From Flavobacteriaceae bacterium (GTDB lineage: Bacteria; Bacteroidota; Bacteroidia; Flavobacteriales; Flavobacteriaceae): 14,562 nucleotides of DNA. A program made the translations under genes and the position numbers. Position 1 is the stretch's first letter; each line of letters starts with the position of its first letter. This document shows positions 12,717 to 14,562 of this stretch, in pieces. The stretch spans positions 1 through 14,562 of the forward strand of contig VMCW01000187.1 in assembly GCA_008081175.1 (NCBI GenBank), given 5' to 3'. The notes beneath the pieces were generated by a model. The model made no database searches, was not told the origin of the DNA, and saw only the letters and a list, made by a program, of their open reading frames with translations.

Positions 12717-14562
12717 TTACATTTTGTCTGAGAGATAAATTGCATTGGTAAGAATTCTATTGGTTCCGTACCAAAAGGCTCTGAAGTTTGTATTGTCTGT
12801 AATTGCTATAACCCGTCCACGACCCAATCTACTTGTTTTGAAGGGTACCGTGTTTTTTAACAAGGCTAAATTTTCTTCAGAAATGTAACCACTCAATAGC
12901 GGATTGGAAGTGTATTGTATAGGGTTGTTATAACTTTCCTTGTCTGCTTTAAGATATAAGTTTGTATTTCTAAACATTGGGAGGTTGGAGTTTACATAAC
13001 CAAAATTGATTGGATGGCTTCGATCGATGGTTGCGTTAAAAATAGCACCACCTGTAACTTGAGCTCCTCTAAATTTATCTTTATCTTCAAAAGAAATACC
13101 TTTTGCAACAGGCGATTGTTCTAAGAATTCTAAAGAAATAAATTCATTTTTATCCAACCATTTTGTTGTAGTTCGATATCCGATGAGTGTGCCTCCTTCT
13201 TGAACAAACTCCTTAATTTTAGATACATGAGCATTAAGACTTGTTCCGCTATAGCTCGGTAAAATAAGATGTGTATATCTACTGAGATCTGATCTTCTAA
13301 GGTCTTTAACATCAAGTTTAGAAATAGAAATTTGATGTCTAGTGTCCAGTAGGTGCCAAATTTCTCCAGCATCATAACTTCGAACACCTTCGCCTATCAA
13401 CAATGCAATTTTCGCTTCTTTAACTGTAGTAAAATCTCGAGAGCCTAGGTCGATACCCTCTGTATTACCCGTATCTACTCCTGTGAGTTGAATGTGACTC
13501 TGCAATCCAGCCTCATTCAATATTCCAAAGAGTTTTTCCTCGTCCATATCCTGGTTTTTAGCAGGAATCATATAGGTTCCATAATCGTATTTTTTACCAT
13601 TAAGAGTAAAAGGGGTAAGTCCCACCTTTACTCGAACCTTATTTTTGTGAAGTAGGTTGAGTAATTTTGGTGTGTAGTAATTGTGTGCTTCAAAAAGATA
13701 GGCGTAGTTTCCTTTTTTGTCAACACCTCCTTTGGGAGGGGTAATTGCGGTCACTTCACTTGAGGCTAACTCTGTAGTATTCTCATAGTGGTGGTCTAAA
13801 TTAAATGCATATGGAAAAGTCCAAGCTGAAATATCATAAAATAAACTGTCTTGAAAAGAACGCTGCTTACTAAACATCGCTTTGATAAGTTGGTGTTTTT
13901 TTTGTTCAAGCGGTATGATATAGCTTGTTTCAGGTAAATAGGTTTTACCTCCCTTAGTAACTTTATTTTTTAATTCGTGAAATTTAATTTCATGTCGCGC
14001 TAACATTTCTGCAAAATGAAATAGTGTAGCTGGATCCTTTGGACTACCCACTAATATTGCTTTTTGCTTTTCTTTTGCTGCATTTTTACGAACATCTGAG
14101 TAAAAAGTCCTAAAATAGTCCAAGAGTTCTACACGCATAGAGGTGGCCGCTTTTAGTGTAGAGAATGCAGCGGTTAATTGATTTCGAATTGTAAACTGAA
14201 AACTCAAAAGTCCATTATCACTTTCTTGTAAATGTCCTCTTGAGCTTGCTTGTTCAAACAAAATACCAATACTTCCATTTACGTCCGGATAGGTTGACCC
14301 TTTACCATAATAAAAATCATCGTAATCTTCTTCAGAATAGTAAAGCGATCCTAATTTATCAAAAGCTTCTACGTGAAATTCACCTATTTTTTTAGTCAAT
14401 TTTTGATTCATAAGAGGAGTCAAAGGATTTACTCGTGAGGGAATTCCCGGCTGAAAAAAGAAAGAGGAGTTTGTACCCATTTCATGATGATCTGTAAGGA
14501 TATTGGGCAGCCATTTTGAAAAGGTCTTAATACGTGCTTGAGATTCGGGTAGTTGAGCTGGT
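12717..14562 (-). CDS. M14 family zinc carboxypeptidase (partial, N-terminus off the window)
   Basis: The frame is open from the right edge to the TAA at 12719-12717, 614 residues; the ATG at 14480 is internal, since codons upstream read on in frame (PAQLPESQARIKTFSKW). The fragment begins near the third zinc ligand: DHHEMGTN (His26 of the fragment), followed about 77 residues later by LFEQASSRGH, where Glu103 is the likely catalytic glutamate; this spacing matches carboxypeptidase A. The HxxE zinc motif and substrate arginine lie upstream of the window. A long middle region of beta-rich appearance precedes a Rossmann-like, class I amidotransferase-like domain (about 383-472, starting ALLIGEG). 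There is no cysteine in the visible 614 residues. Related flavobacterial proteins are usually exported, so a periplasmic or surface peptidase is likely, but the signal peptide region is not visible. From memory, full-length relatives are over 800 residues. Confidence 0.88.
   Translation of the reverse strand, partial: PAQLPESQARIKTFSKWLPNILTDHHEMGTNSSFFFQPGIPSRVNPLTPLMNQKLTKKIGEFHVEAFDKLGSLYYSEEDYDDFYYGKGSTYPDVNGSIGILFEQASSRGHLQESDNGLLSFQFTIRNQLTAAFSTLKAATSMRVELLDYFRTFYSDVRKNAAKEKQKAILVGSPKDPATLFHFAEMLARHEIKFHELKNKVTKGGKTYLPETSYIIPLEQKKHQLIKAMFSKQRSFQDSLFYDISAWTFPYAFNLDHHYENTTELASSEVTAITPPKGGVDKKGNYAYLFEAHNYYTPKLLNLLHKNKVRVKVGLTPFTLNGKKYDYGTYMIPAKNQDMDEEKLFGILNEAGLQSHIQLTGVDTGNTEGIDLGSRDFTTVKEAKIALLIGEGVRSYDAGEIWHLLDTRHQISISKLDVKDLRRSDLSRYTHLILPSYSGTSLNAHVSKIKEFVQEGGTLIGYRTTTKWLDKNEFISLEFLEQSPVAKGISFEDKDKFRGAQVTGGAIFNATIDRSHPINFGYVNSNLPMFRNTNLYLKADKESYNNPIQYTSNPLLSGYISEENLALLKNTVPFKTSRLGRGRVIAITDNTNFRAFWYGTNRILTNAIYLSDKM

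Noticed and set aside
12699..12718. Possible terminator at the csaA end (GGAC-AACAA-GTCC then TTTAATT)
   Set aside because: The stem has only 4 bp and the following tract is interrupted, so it is too weak to call.
14478..14480. ATG at 14480 as the start of the M14 peptidase
   Set aside because: The frame stays open to the window edge and the residues just before it (TDHHE) belong to the zinc-ligand motif, so this methionine is internal.
1..14562. Mobile elements, CRISPR arrays, toxin-antitoxin pairs, RNA genes or a defence island
   Set aside because: No transposase, integrase, regularly spaced repeats, tRNA-like cloverleaf or defence-type genes were seen; the content is core housekeeping genes with uniform composition.

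Overview
The window looks like a stretch of chromosomal core genome from a member of the Bacteroidota, most likely class Flavobacteriia. The evidence is the AT-rich composition, the recognisable flavobacterial versions of SecA, DUF2795, TatC, RecQ and the cyclophilin-FKBP fusion, the lack of Shine-Dalgarno-like sequences before most starts, and several intergenic matches to the Bacteroidota promoter (TTG about 17-19 bases upstream of TAnnTTTG). I see no rRNA, tRNA, CRISPR array, insertion sequence, prophage or integron signature, and no intergenic gap above 200 bases.

Layout, left to right. Positions 1-3038 hold most of secA (minus strand, C-terminal end cut by the window edge). Upstream of it, on the same strand, are a very acidic DUF2795 gene with its own promoter and terminator (3119-3340), a PduO-type cobalamin adenosyltransferase (3401-3958) and apolipoprotein N-acyltransferase lnt (4064-5671). 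Divergent from lnt is phosphatidylserine synthase pssA (5738-6484, plus, GTG start). It converges on a compact minus-strand operon tatC - AhpD-like protein - lptB (8405-6493). Divergent from tatC is recQ (8595-10784, plus), followed by a cyclophilin-FKBP dual prolyl isomerase (10834-11760). The last part is a thioredoxin-fold protein (11757-12338, minus), csaA (12390-12716, plus) and most of an M14 zinc carboxypeptidase (12717-14562, minus, N-terminal end cut by the window edge).

Most genes serve cell-envelope biogenesis and protein export or folding: Sec export (secA), Tat export (tatC), lipoprotein acylation (lnt), phosphatidylethanolamine synthesis (pssA), LPS transport (lptB), prolyl isomerisation (ppi), and a chaperone-like tRNA-binding protein (csaA). 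RecQ serves genome maintenance and the adenosyltransferase serves B12 cofactor supply. The three tail-to-tail gene pairs are packed with -4, 0 and +8 bases between stop codons.

I looked for an undescribed system and did not find a convincing one; this is mainly housekeeping DNA. The points most worth a second look are a RecQ that has lost all four zinc-ligand cysteines, inverted repeats placed over the promoter or leader of ppi and tatC, a probable secA promoter nested in the upstream gene's terminator, the unknown roles of the DUF2795 and AhpD-like genes, and a cysteine-free amidotransferase-like domain in the peptidase.
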